DNA from: Puccinia triticina
Taxonomy: Eukaryota; Basidiomycota; Pucciniomycetes; Pucciniales; Pucciniaceae
Assembly: GCF_026914185.1 (NCBI RefSeq)
Contig: NC_070570.1
Span: forward strand, 4,464,001-4,528,000
DNA length: 64,000 nucleotides
Reading direction: 5' to 3'
Under the pieces are notes generated by a model. It did no database searches. It worked only from the letters and a program-made list of their open reading frames with translations, and was not told where the DNA came from. The position numbers and the translations under genes were made by a program. Position 1 is the stretch's first letter. The number at the start of each line of letters is the position of its first letter. This document shows positions 23,063-34,530 of the stretch, piece after piece.

Positions 23063-25393
23063 CTGTCTTGTTTTCATGTCATTGTTTCTAAGCCCCCCTT
23101 TGGATCTTGCTGGGGGACTCTCTAGTTGTGTGTTCTAAGTACGCTCCTCAGACGTGTAATCAAGTCATTGAATCAGAGCAACAACACCCAAGACTCACAG
23201 TGCCCTAGTCCTCAGACCCAGCTCCTTGTTCAACCCCTCCTCTCAACCTCTCCTTCATCAAGGGAAATATCAACAACACAAGGTAGTGGAGGTGATTTAG
23301 ACTTTTTGGCCTCAACTTTATTGAGGAAAGGATAATGATAGGGGCCTTGAACAGCTTGAGGAATATTATTTTTCCCTTGAGATGGGTAACAATAGGGCCT
23401 GCTCATAAGCAGGGGTAGTTTATTTTGCCTGTATCCTTTGGGGTCCAACTAGCACTGATCAGCGGGTGTACTTTGAATACCCAGGGATAATGGAATCTCA
23501 AGCTAACTCTCTAAGAGACTCAAAATAGCAACGGAAGAAGGGATAGTCACTTTGAGAAGGGAGCCAACAGACCTAGTGGGATTGAATTACAGTTCAATGA
23601 GAAACAGAGTTGGAAGGATAGCATGTTTGGAGGCTAAGGCATGGTATGAGACAAAAGTGGCCTAGTAACTAGTTGAAGATGAGTTTTGAAAATTATCTTG
23701 TCTCCTCCCCTCCCCCTTGCTCTCCTTTTATGCCCTCCCTTAGATTCCACAAAGGAATTTTAAATCCCCATGGTGCTGTATATTTACATCTACATAGCAC
23801 ACTTTCCTGTTATACATTTTACGCAGTGAATTGGATGCATGCCCTCAATTCTTCACTTTACTAATACCGGGAAGACCACAAAAAAACGGCATGGGGAGAA
23901 TTTTGGCTGCTGAGCACTTACCTTTTCCCTCTTTATAGCATATCTTGTATTTCAGCTTGGATTTTAAATCATTCAAAGGCTAATGTCTTGAGGACACAGG
24001 CATCATTAATGCAAACTTCATACCAGCCCAAGAACAAAAGAAATACAAGGCACACAGGGTTCGGAATCAAAGGGTTCAATATAATTGCACAAATGTTAAA
24101 TCAGTCGGATCAAGTCTCGACAATAGGCCAAAGAACGACTAAAGGAAGATAATTTGAGGATGATTGGGTTAAATTCAGGAAGAATGAGGGTATTGGAGAG
24201 AGCAGTGGAAGACGCTAATCAGCCAGTAGGAGCAAAGGTTTTCCGAGAGCGAGTCGAGTCGGCCGCTTGTCGATCGCCACTCAAATCTCCGTTCTGATGA
24301 TTAAAATGAAGAGGAGCTGCTAAGATTGATAAATCTATGGATAAGACAGAGCGTTATCCAAGCTGACCTACCCGAGTATGTCTTTCCAGACCACAGACGC
24401 GACGATTGAGCAGTAATTGTTGAGGTCCAAGTGAGTTTTGATGCCATGTTAGGCGAGCCCAGACGCTGTCCAGAGTTTAGAGAGTACCAAATCGGACATC
24501 GACCTGGGTTTTGTTGCCGGTACTGGGACCATCCCAGTGTCCATAATCCGACATCAACAGGGCTTATGTTTAGTCAGCAACCGTCATGACAAGAGTAACG
24601 ATCGCGAAGAGGAAGTGACCTCGGTGGTCGAGATTTCGATAAGGAGAAATGATCGACCTCGTTCTTGGTTAATTCTGCAGGTCCGATCAAACAGCTGGGA
24701 TCAGACATTCGGTCTCACTGGAATAGTACGAGAATGTTATTCTTGAGGCAGGGGGGGGGGGGGGGACACAAAAAGAGGGGTAGAACGACAGTGTTCGCCC
24801 CGAATGAGGATGGGAGTATCAGTCGGTTTTCATTGGTTATTCGAGTTGACCGCTGCATGGACAGAGATCCCGAAGAAGTTGATCTTGGCGAAAACCCTCA
24901 GAGGCCGTCACCGAGCACGGGATGGTCTGACATCATCATCGGGCCGGCATATCTCCAAGCCGACGCAGTAACCGCAGCAACATCTGGCCCTGCGGAATCC
25001 GTTGGGAGCCGGACAACATCGAAATTTCAACCGAGTACAAAAACTTCCGACGGTCTGGGAGGTGATATCCTCGTTCATCAGATAATCGTTATCATCAATC
25101 GGCTGGTCCTCTAGGTCCATTAAGAGTAAAAGTATCACTCGGCAGCATCACCTATGATGACATGGTTCCGAGATCAGAAGATTGGATATTGAACTGCGAG
25201 AGGCCAAACCTCGGATACCACACAAGGCAGCGGTTCAAGACCCTGCCTGTTTCCTGCGAATCAGTTTTACTTCTCTTATTATAATAATCAAGTCACTCAT
25301 CGCCATGCTTCCTATTAAAAAGCATGTACAGGCCATAACGCGATGACCGCTTCAGGTCGCTTTCATAGCCGGATATTCAAACCGAAGGGGTAG

Positions 25394-25665
25394 GCTGATG
25401 TTCAAGGTTGCACGAGGCTCATGGTCTGAGGCCTCTTCGAATGCAACCGATGTTCAATGCAATGCCCGCAGAACGAGGATGTGCCCTCAGAGGTTGAGGT
25501 CTTGGAGGTATCATTCCAATCGACCTGATGCTGATGTTCAAGGTTGCACGAGGCTCATGGTCTGAGGCCTCTTCGAATGCAACCGATGTTCAATGCAATG
25601 CCCGCAGAACGAGGATGTGCCCTCAGAGGTTGAGGTCTTGGAGGTATCATTCCAATCGACCTGAT
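25394..25665. repeat. 136-bp perfect tandem duplication
   Basis: The segment 25394-25529 is repeated without visible mismatch at 25530-25665. The junction lies within GACCTGATGCTGATG. The absence of differences means the duplication is very recent or an assembly artefact. Confidence 0.9.
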
Positions 25666-28599
25666 AACCTCTCGCGACTGGCTCCACTGGATATGAGAAA
25701 GGAGTAGGTAAGCTGGGGAAAGCTTGAGTGATCACGAATATAAAAAAATGTGGCTAACCTAAAGTGGATTCATCGCCGAGTGTATGCAACAAGTGATTTT
25801 TGTCATGGCATCATAGGATATGCCCTATTGCTCAGACATTTCTCATTGTGATCAGTTGGATTATCAAAGATTGGGATAATCGAATGGAGGCAAGTGGAGC
25901 CCTTTGGGAAGGCTCAGCGGATAGGACCGCGCCGGGTGTGAAGCCACTGGCTCGTCAAGCTCAATGATAAGAAGATTCGAAAAATATAGTCAATTCCGTT
26001 TCAGAAGAAGAGGAAAATACTAGCTCACCTATGCCCTCCTATCGATCAAATATGTGGATATAGCACCAGACCGTGTCTGCCTGCAAGTGCCTCACCTTTG
26101 CAGGTGGCTAGTTGATCCAATTCGAAGATCAAGAAAAATATCAAGCTGAGCGGGTTGTATGTAAACTCGGTTGGATACGACCAACGTGAAAAGGGAAAAC
26201 CTAGCTCTACGGGATAGCTACCCTACAAAACATAGGTTGCAAGACTTGCAACGAAGCAACTTGCTCGGTGAGTGATCAAAAATATTAATGATCGAAGATT
26301 GAGATAATCGGAGAGATCACATGGCATGAAGACATGATCAAAGGAATCCGGAGCTTCAAGAGTCATCTCAATCAGAGACGTGAGAATGGAAGGCTACAGT
26401 TCACTCATTATTGTTGGCCAATAAGGATGCTTCGAACGTCGGTCCCGTGACTGTCATGATAAAGCCATGATCAAGAGGAATATGTATGTCGGAATCAAAT
26501 GTGGACGCTCAAACGCAATGTCCGAGTGAGGGTCGGTGCGACCGAGTGAGAGCATTCTGGAGATGATGCTGACAACGAAAGAGAGTACATAAAACTCTTT
26601 GGGGTTGAGCTGTGCGAATTAATCAAGCTTGAGTTGACTGGTCACCCGAAGGTTCAAGATGGACGGAATCGTATTAATGCTGATTGAGGGGAGTCTGGGC
26701 GATGAAGAGGAGGAATGCGAAGAATAGTGGTCTCCTGGAAGAGGAGATTGTGAAGGAAGAAGTCTGGAGGAGGAGGAATCTGATGGGAGGAAAGGAGAGG
26801 GGAGCTGATGGGGAAGAAGTTTGACCGAGATGGAGGTCCTTTTTATGTCTACTGAAGGTTGAAAAAAAGGAGACTCAATTCTTTGGGGCAGACTAGGCTA
26901 CGCTGCGAAAGCGGTGGCCCAACGGAATCCGACCAATCCTGGCGCGCCGTTGGATATGGAAGACTGAAGGAACAAACGCGATGCTGTTTGTTTGTCCATT
27001 TCATTATTTGTCTACGTGAAAACCTACCACTGAGCCAAATGTCGGTTTGTAAACTCTCTTTTTGCGTTACTCGCCGCTAGACAATACAAACATCGAAGGG
27101 TTGTTGAAGCTAGTGAAAGTTGTTTGTAAGTATTCTCCCCTGGGGCTACACTTTCACGCCAGACATGTGAAGCTGTAACTCGATTACAGCCTGCTTTTTG
27201 GGTACGTAGCATGATATTTCAGGGCAGGATGAAGCAGTTAGCTGAGCCAAATCAAGCACAGAGAGGAAGGTTCGTCCTCCTGCACCAAAGACATGAATGC
27301 CAACCACTTCAAGCTCTCGGGGCAAAAAAAATCCAAGTTGTAGCCTTCAGCCTATCCTATTCGTTTGGAATAGTACGTAGCCTTAAGAGAATCAGCAAAT
27401 CAGCGTACTCCCATGCAAGTACAATATTAGAAGCCCTTAGACAAGCTTGACAGAATTTATCATCTAATGCCCACTGTGTAGTGTATGTATACAGGGGTCG
27501 CTCAGCCGAAACCAGAGATGACAGTCTTTGGTTCTGACCATCTCTCTCTCTCCCAAGCTTATATCTAGCAAGAAGTCCAAGCATGGTACTCATCGCCAAA
27601 TAGCTCTCTTTTTCTTCGTGTTGAACCCACAATTTGATCTTGTAACATGACGCTTGGATAATTTGAAGCTGAAGGGGGGTTCAATTGTTTCCCGGCGATA
27701 CGGCCGCACGGGGGACTTGAGGCTCTGAGGCTCTACTTATGAAGAAGGGCAATTTTTAAATCCCTTGAATACAGATCTGATTTGCACAAGGGCGCAATTT
27801 TAAAATGTTCAGAGCATTGTAGACATGATATCGGGGCGGCCAGGCACTTGGCGGCCTCCGCAAAAGTTTGCTTGCCGATGCCTTGTCCATTGATCGTTCG
27901 ACCAGCCGCATGAGGATCAGTTGCAGCAGCCTTTTGCTGCCTCAAGAGGGCCTTGCCTGTCGTCAACCGCTCGGGTCCTCCATAGCCATGAATAACTCCT
28001 GATCTTACAGTAAGTAGGGCAAAGCCTAGTAAAGTGCCCGATTGGAAGCCAATTCTAGATAGCCCGAAAAACAGGTGCAAAAGCAGCCTGATGGTGGAAT
28101 TTCAGTGCATATGGATTACTTAGTACATGCCAGATACATACCAGCAATTTTTCCTCCACCCTCAGATATACGCTTCCATGATGCAAAATTTGCAATGTTC
28201 AATCATTCTTTTAGAATGGGAGCAGCACTGGATTTCATTGTGTACTCCTTTTTCAACATTCTTTGCTATTTTTTGCTCTGCAAAATGGAGTGCAACACAA
28301 TGCAATCCCCTATACTGAGCCCATATTCAATCCTCAAGACCATCAAGGGTTAGTTGACCTTTTTCCAAAAGAGCCTGGCTCTCTACAAGTATTTCGAGTC
28401 CTAAATTTACTGATTTATTGACATTTTTTTCTTCTTTCCATTTTTTTCTAGTTGTTTTCAATATGCATACAAAATAGTTTTGTTTTCTGATTATTTTATT
28501 GTTTTACTTGTTGGTTTAGTTGGCCAAAAAAAATATTTTCAAGTTTTTCTGGCTCTGATCATTTGAAGAACTTCAAGTTCTTGAGATGCAAAGTTGTGC

Positions 28600-28822
28600 A
28601 CGCCAAAAATATTGGAGTGCACAGTATCAACATTGGAGCGTGTGCTTTGTGCACTCCAACTTCTTTGGACACATGATGCACTCCAGATTTTTGGAGTGCA
28701 TGGGTGGTCCACTCCAACATTGACCACATTTTTCGAGGGGGCATTGGTCTACTCCAATGATTTTGGAGTGAACATCAGTCCAATCCAAAATTATTGGATA
28801 CTCCAATAATTTTGGAGTACAT
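28600..28822. repeat. Cluster of ACTCCAA/TTGGAGT palindromes, copy 2
   Basis: At least six near-palindromic units built from CACTCCAA and TTGGAGTG occur here in changing orientation, ending TTTTGGAGTACATCTAGT. It is a longer relative of the cluster at 17655-17760. Confidence 0.7.
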
Positions 28823-31468
28823 CTAGTGAAAGTTCAGTGCATTTTAGAGATGGCAATTGGGTACCTGCCGGTGGGTACCCCTCGCACCCACCAAGCGGTG
28901 CCGGGTGCCGGGTGCAGTGCCAGGTGTCAGGTTTTGGTGAAAAAATGACCGGGTACACGGGTAGTGGTACTCGCCGGCCATACCCGCCCCAAACCCCCGA
29001 CTATGCTTGGGGATCGGAGCCTCCGGCGGCCAGACCGCCGGTCAAGAGAGCACACAGATCTCCGGAAGGCTGGTTCTGGACCATAAGAGAGCACACAGTC
29101 CTCATGACAATGGCCAGTACCGGCGATCTTGGCGTTTGCGGCGACCTGCTCAAGCTCCTTGCCCTCCTGGAGCAGCTCCTTCCCCTTCTTACCCGTTCCC
29201 CCACCACCGGCTCTCCCAATGAGAGCGGTTACCGATGGTACACCGCCTGAGTTAACAAACACCCCTTGAAAGATGTTTCCTGCGAGAGGGTGGGCTGTCC
29301 TTCAAAAATGATATTCGTTCGCAGCCCTACTGGGTGGCAATCAGCTTGAAGGCTTGAAGGACAAGTATTGGAAAAGGTCCATGGTTTATATCCCTGGTTG
29401 GAGATACTCTTGATTAGCACCATTATCCTCCTTAGCATGCAAAGTACATGTCATGCCTTGGAACCCTTGCTCGCATCTTCTCCCATCTCTCGTTCAACGA
29501 AGTCAAGATTGCGCCCAATGTAAATGGCGCTCCTTCCAAGGGATCTTGCAAAGCGTGAGACCTCTCCTTTTCGGCGCTGAAACACCGGATCTTGGGAGGT
29601 ACCCTTCTAGCGAGCTCAACTAAGCGGAAGTTTCTATGAGCAGGCGCAAAGCGTCTGGGTGCTTGCACCCCGCAAGCACGGGAGCGACTCGTGTTGAGTT
29701 CGCCCTTTTAGCCGGCCGGCAAGTCGAGTGCTGGTTCCCAAGGTGAAATTCATTCTTGCACAGCTGCAGTGTCACTTTCTGTACCTCCTCCCGACTTGTG
29801 TGGTATTCAGTGCTGGGTCTGCACAAGTGTGAACAAGTTTGTGTCTCAGAACTTCAAGATGAGGTGTGCTCACTGCTGGTCTTGGCACTGTGCATGTACA
29901 CGCCGCCCTCATCTGGGTGATTCCTTCTTCAGTATGTATTGTGTTGTGAGACGATCGTTTCATGGAAGGGGTTGCTCCCCCATCAGAGTGGACTGTTGAG
30001 GACGATTATTGGAAGTGGATTATGACATTTACATAAATTTTCAGTCCGATCGAAACCCATCGACAACGAAATATCGTGCAAGTTTCGTTGAGGCTCGTTG
30101 GCCGCCGTAGCTCTCGACCTCGAACTGTACACTCTTTGAGATCTGGGTCCTCATCGTTACCAACAGAAATGGAGGCATACCCGGCCTTCCGACTGATCGC
30201 TTCTCTTCCGCTGGAAGATCCCGAGTGTTAACTACTATTCTCAGATACGGCCATTCTGGCTACAGTTGCCACGACCGAGCACGACCGAATTCTTCACGAC
30301 TGAAGGAGCTGCATCACCCACAAACAGGCCATCCTGTCTATCATTTTCCCCCGCCAATCCAGTCTTCATCTCTCATCCACATCGACTTCTGCGGCCAAAC
30401 TCTTCAAGCACGCTCAAAGATATCGGGTCGAAGCCTCAACTGCGGAATTATTAGGTGAGTCCCGCTTGACGATCAGCAATCAATTTGTCTCTGGCTTTCG
30501 TATGTCTTTATCTTTTTCTGGAAAACACTGCCAGCGCTACAAAAATATCGGTGTCGCATTGTCATTGGCATAACGCATCTCGGGCCAACTTGGTGATTGC
30601 CCACTAGTCACGGGCCTCGGCCATATACGCCCCTAACTGCATCGGAGTCCGATGGGTCAGGCAAATCAGAACGGAGAGTTACACCGCCACAAATTTTTCT
30701 TAAGACACGTCAAGCCAACATTTTCACCCAAACAGCTGGTTGAAATGTCAAAGGCACTATTGTCTTTATATTGATCGTCGGCGACATTATGCTCGAAGGG
30801 CGTATGAGATCATCAATTATTCCCCAGTTAACAGCAATATTGATGCCAATGTTCTCAGCTCTCCTTAGCCTGACAAAGGTAACTCTAGGGAACTCTGGAG
30901 CTCTTTTAATTTAATGTCGGCTTTTGGCAGTTCTTAACTGACAGAACCTACGCCACCCCGGCGGGTTGTCGCATGATTACTGTCGAACCCTTCAACAGGA
31001 AAAGCGGAAATGAATTCAATATCGTTCATGACTTGTGTGCCTGGGAAGAATTTCTCCTTCATCACTCATTCACGACTTTGTCGGAAGTTGAAGTTTGTCC
31101 TACATGATTGACCCAATTTGCTGATCAGAATGAAGGAGGGTATCAGAATGACAGCAGACAACATCGTATCACAGTGCCCGCCATCTTTCCCAATATTAAC
31201 TCTCAAGCCGGTCAGTGTAGACTAGCAGCCATCGTGCCAGTTGGTCTGAAATGAGCTTATATTAAGCATTTTGCTAGCCATTCCCAGTCCAGACTCATCA
31301 CACCCATCCAGCCCTCACAAAGACCTTATGGGTGATAAAGCTCTTGATTCAACCACGGATTATCTCCGACAGATTTGCCTATAAGAGCACTGTTCCTGCT
31401 TGGATTCCCTGCTAATTACTTGCTCTCGTTTCATCCGTCCATATAGCGCATCACATTAATTCTAAAAA
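28823..31468. other. Intergenic stretch with transposon fragments and possible 5' leader exon
   Basis: At 28844 the sequence TAGAGATGGCAATTGGG followed by GGGTACC/GGGTGCC words looks like one end of another word-tiled element; no matching right end is visible. A 78-residue minus frame at 29432-29668 is unassigned. At about 30200-30454 a plus-strand segment ends in ATTATTAG|GTGAGT, a strong donor, and may be an untranslated first exon of the gene at 31469. Confidence 0.35.
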
Positions 31469-32770
31469 ATGAAGCCATCAAACACCCTCACCACATCCGA
31501 TTTCGCCGCCGCCACCAACTTGCCCATCGTTCTGGACAGCACCTTTTGCCTACGCTCACACTCCGCTTGGTCATCATCGAAAATCCTGGCCCATGTATCG
31601 ACTGATCTGGCTATTAAACGGTCAGAGTCTCCTCGCCATCGGCGGAATGACCCCCTTGCAGATATCGCGGCCAATCTTCCCAACCAGATTTCCAAAATCC
31701 CTGTTCGAATGTCCCCCACCATCGATTGCTCAAGCCTCTTATTTAACCAATCCTCAACTCTTGCGGCTCTTGACAGCAATCAGCGCACAACTGGAGAATC
31801 CTCGGAGAGGAAAAACTTACATACTTCCTGGCTCACTTCCTCACTGTCACCTCTTATTTGGCTTCCAATGGCATTTGTAAATCTCCCCACTGTCGAGGCA
31901 AAAGAAGAAGACCTCCAGCACAAAACAAAATCACCGCTAGCATCTGATCACCTTGCGACCCAGAGCATCGACCCACACATAGACACCACTGAATCTTGCA
32001 GCAATAGAGAAGAGAACGCAGAGCTCTCGGACCTTCATACGCTTCCCAATATCAGTCTTTTGAACTTGGAAAAGAACAGTACTCCCCCTCGTTGTCCATC
32101 ACGCTTGAAAGAAAGTCCACCCAACACAGTACTCAATCGATCTGTTCGGTTCAGTGACCCCACCCCCCTAGGGATACAGACCGACCAGTCCCAATGGCTC
32201 CACAATTTCAGCATAGACACCACGTACGATAAGGTGGACGCTTTCCCAAGTCCAACACCCGGCAAACGGTTTCTAGGGAGAGGCTCGATTGATTCCAATT
32301 ACCAATCCCCGAGGAAGGCTTCTCTCCCAGACTGGGTCGTTAATGAATACTTATCATCCAATAACTCCCCCAAGAAGCTTGAACCAATCGGAGATCTGAA
32401 ATCCCTCCAAACACACCCTACCCACAAGAATCAAAGCAACCCGGGGACTCAACATCCCAGAATGAATTTCACTTTGAACACCTACAAACGATCCCGGCCA
32501 TCGACCACATCTCACTCCATCTTACCAGCACGCCATCTGCCGCCGCCAGGAAAAGTGTTCTACCCTCTCCTCCACCATTCTGAAGTCAAGAAATTCAACC
32601 AGAACAACGACTCGCTCTCTCTCAGCCCTCATCTGTCGCCTCGTCTCCAGAACGTCAACCAAAAATCGGCTTCCAAACTCTCCTTCAAAAGCAAAATCCG
32701 ACAGATCTTTGTCTTCCGAAAAAAGAGCTCCAAAAAATCTAATGTGTCGCTACCTAACTCTTTAAACTAA
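31469..32770 (+). CDS. Hypothetical single-exon Ser/Pro-rich protein, 433 aa
   Basis: An uninterrupted ATG-to-TAA frame begins after the A-rich context TTCTAAAAA-ATG, a favourable fungal start. The product is rich in Ser, Pro, Asn and His and has no signal peptide at its N-terminus. A short hydrophobic patch lies near residue 130 (SLSPLIWLPMAFV). Multiple SP/TP sites (LSPHLSPRL, PSPTPGKR, YQSPRKAS) suggest phosphorylation by proline-directed kinases. The C-terminus is strongly basic (KSKIRQIFVFRKKSSKKS) and could bind membrane phosphoinositides or nucleic acid. I recognise no family; the length and codon pattern make it likely real. An intron in the 5' leader is possible. Confidence 0.65.
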   Translation: MKPSNTLTTSDFAAATNLPIVLDSTFCLRSHSAWSSSKILAHVSTDLAIKRSESPRHRRNDPLADIAANLPNQISKIPVRMSPTIDCSSLLFNQSSTLAALDSNQRTTGESSERKNLHTSWLTSSLSPLIWLPMAFVNLPTVEAKEEDLQHKTKSPLASDHLATQSIDPHIDTTESCSNREENAELSDLHTLPNISLLNLEKNSTPPRCPSRLKESPPNTVLNRSVRFSDPTPLGIQTDQSQWLHNFSIDTTYDKVDAFPSPTPGKRFLGRGSIDSNYQSPRKASLPDWVVNEYLSSNNSPKKLEPIGDLKSLQTHPTHKNQSNPGTQHPRMNFTLNTYKRSRPSTTSHSILPARHLPPPGKVFYPLLHHSEVKKFNQNNDSLSLSPHLSPRLQNVNQKSASKLSFKSKIRQIFVFRKKSSKKSNVSLPNSLN

Positions 32771-33299
32771 TCTACTCATTTTGAACACCTCGCGCTATTT
32801 ATCTTTGTCTCTATACATGCATATTTTGTATTTATGTACACTTTGTTTTGTCGTTCGATGTCCGATACACATTAATATCCTGCTTGTGGATTTCGGAAAT
32901 TAGTCTTGTTGCATTATTTACTCCCGCTCACTTTCTGCCTCACCAACAAAATATGTCCTGTGTCATCCTTGTCTTTACGTCTGTGTATCCGTATTTTTCC
33001 ATCCTGCACGTCCGATTCCCCAACTACCAACCCTTAATTGAAATCATCTATTCTCTGCGTCACATAGGCAAGCGTTGGAGCCCTTCTTGGGTCATGTCTC
33101 TTTCCAGAGCTAAGCAGGTCGAAACCAAACTGTGTGCTCAGGGATCAAAAAGTCTGCTGATGTGTTTCCCGATATCTTCTTTGATGCCAAGAAAAACCTC
33201 ATGCTAATAAGTGTAGTGCCCAGCCCAATCTGCGTATGATATCTATGATCCTATTTTAGCTGTTTATATACTGTAATTCCTGGGCTGCCATCTATCCCG
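32771..33299. other. 3' flank of hypothetical gene / spacer before tRNA
   Basis: AT-rich sequence with several TATTTAT and TTTTGTA words consistent with a fungal 3' end region. I see nothing else in it. Confidence 0.4.
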
Positions 33300-33385
33300 G
33301 GTTCCGTAATTCAGTGGTAGAATGCCTGCTTTACATTGTGAATAATGATCGCAGTATGTCGCGGGTTCGATCCCCGTCGGGATCA
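33300..33385 (+). tRNA. tRNA-Val (UAC) with a 14-nt intron
   Basis: The cloverleaf reads as follows: acceptor GGTTCCG/CGGGATC (7 pairs, two G-U), D arm ATTC-AGTGGTA-GAAT, anticodon stem CCTGC/GCAGT (one C-U mismatch at the base), loop with anticodon TAC, and T arm GCGGG-TTCGATC-CCCGT, with discriminator A at 33385. The loop is 14 nt too long, and the extra bases sit just 3' of position 37, the canonical place of nuclear tRNA introns. The internal B box GGTTCGATCCC is perfect, and a T5 run at 33389-33393 can terminate RNA polymerase III. CCA is not encoded, as expected for a eukaryote. Confidence 0.78.
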
Positions 33386-33551
33386 CTGTTTTTCTGGCTT
33401 GATGAGTTTTTCAGTTTTGGAAGCGAAAATCTTAATTCTGCAATAACTTTTCATCTATAGCAGTTATGCTGGCATGGAAAAGATCATGGGAAAGGCCTTG
33501 GTCTTGCCTTTCTCCTCATCCATTTTGCCATTGGGGATCAACCTTCACCAC

Positions 33552-33722
33552 TGGAGGACTTCCCGTCAACTTTGAATAAATCTGGAATTCCAGATTTCGC
33601 AGGGGAATCTGGAATCTGGAACTCTGGATCCCTCCGGGGAGCTTTGGGGACCAAGATTTCACTTCGAAATCTAAAATCTGTTGGCTCAGATCTGGATTTC
33701 CAGATCGACAGGAAGTCCTCCA
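33552..33722. mobile_element. Short MITE, family B copy 2, TCTGGA-tiled
   Basis: The left end TGGAGGACTTCCCGTC is mirrored by GACAGGAAGTCCTCCA at the right. The 171-bp interior is filled with TCTGGA/TCCAGA words, including palindromes such as CTGGAATTCCAG. Non-coding. Confidence 0.72.
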
Positions 33723-34319
33723 CTTTACCCAAAAAAATGGCATCCAAAGACCAACTTTTGCCAGTTTGCGTGGCCATGCGTGTTGCAGTGATAAATCTGG
33801 AACAGCAGAAAGCAGAGATGATGTTTGTGGAAGGATGATTTATCATTGCATCAGAGGAAAGAAGAAAAGAAACAGAGAAGAAAGAAACAATGCAGAAACT
33901 CACCTGGAACAGCAGAAAGCAGAGATGATGTTTGTGGAAGGATGAGGAAAGAGCCTTCCACATCTGCTGCTCCAGGTGACTACAACATGGAGATGTCACG
34001 GACTGTGATATGTACATGATAGGTTTGAAGCAGAGAAACATGAGGAAAGAGACAGAAAACACCATACAACCTCAACAATGCGGGGCTGCAAAAAGCATGC
34101 CTCCGCGTGGGAAAAGGCTGAAACCCCCATTTCCTTGTTTTTTTTTCTCTTTGGAAATTAGTTGCTCAAAAAATTCAAAAAAAAATATGAGAGTGGAACT
34201 GAGCCTCTTGGCTACATGACATATTTTATGAAGATTTTTGGATGAATTTTGGCAACAATACAGCCAAACAAAAAAGGTGTGTTTGTGTGTACCTGGCACA
34301 CCAAAAAAACTCTGTTCTT

Positions 34320-34380
34320 TCCTAAGTCCCTCCTTTGGAGGCAGGCGCTTTGCACCCAGGAGGAACTTAGTTAAGTTCAA
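34320..34380. repeat. Hairpin segment related to the 7.85-8.5 kb element
   Basis: CTAAGTCCCTCC-TTTGGAGG ... AGGAACTTAGTTAAGTTC is a hairpin closely resembling 7868-7925 in reverse orientation (GAGCTTAACTAAGCCTCTCC ... GGAGAGGCTTAGG). A further partial copy lies near 34590-34620 and a similar segment at 29660-29705. Confidence 0.5.
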
Positions 34381-34390
34381 TGGTAAATAC

Positions 34391-34530
34391 TGGAGGACTT
34401 CCCATGCAATCTGGTACCCCCACAGATGTTGGTTTAGACCTGAAAAGTCTAGATTTTCGGAGGGAAATCTTGCTTTTTGGGCTCTAGATCACTTCTGGGA
34501 GAACCACAGATCTTGACGGGAAGTCACTCA
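34391..34530. mobile_element. Short MITE, family B copy 3
   Basis: Ends TGGAGGACTTCCCATGC and TTGACGGGAAGTCACTCA match the termini of 33552-33722. The interior contains TCTAGA-type words. It lies inside the long inverted-repeat element, so it inserted later. Confidence 0.62.

Larger units (their letters stand above)
22659..28599. other. Intergenic stretch, partly gene-like composition but unresolved
   Basis: No gene is supportable. The part 24.2-26.8 kb has balanced base composition and a pyrimidine-rich minus strand near 26.7-26.8 kb that resembles an untranslated leader, so a minus-strand gene with short exons may be hidden there. Open frames are all below ~150 residues and do not join through clear splice sites. 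A 136-bp duplication and a G13 homopolymer (about 24752) are present. At 27733-28080 a 115-residue minus frame has no recognisable motif. Confidence 0.35.

Noticed and set aside
28600..28822. CRISPR-like array of short repeats
   Set aside because: Units are palindromes of varying length and spacing with no constant-length spacers, and the genome is eukaryotic.
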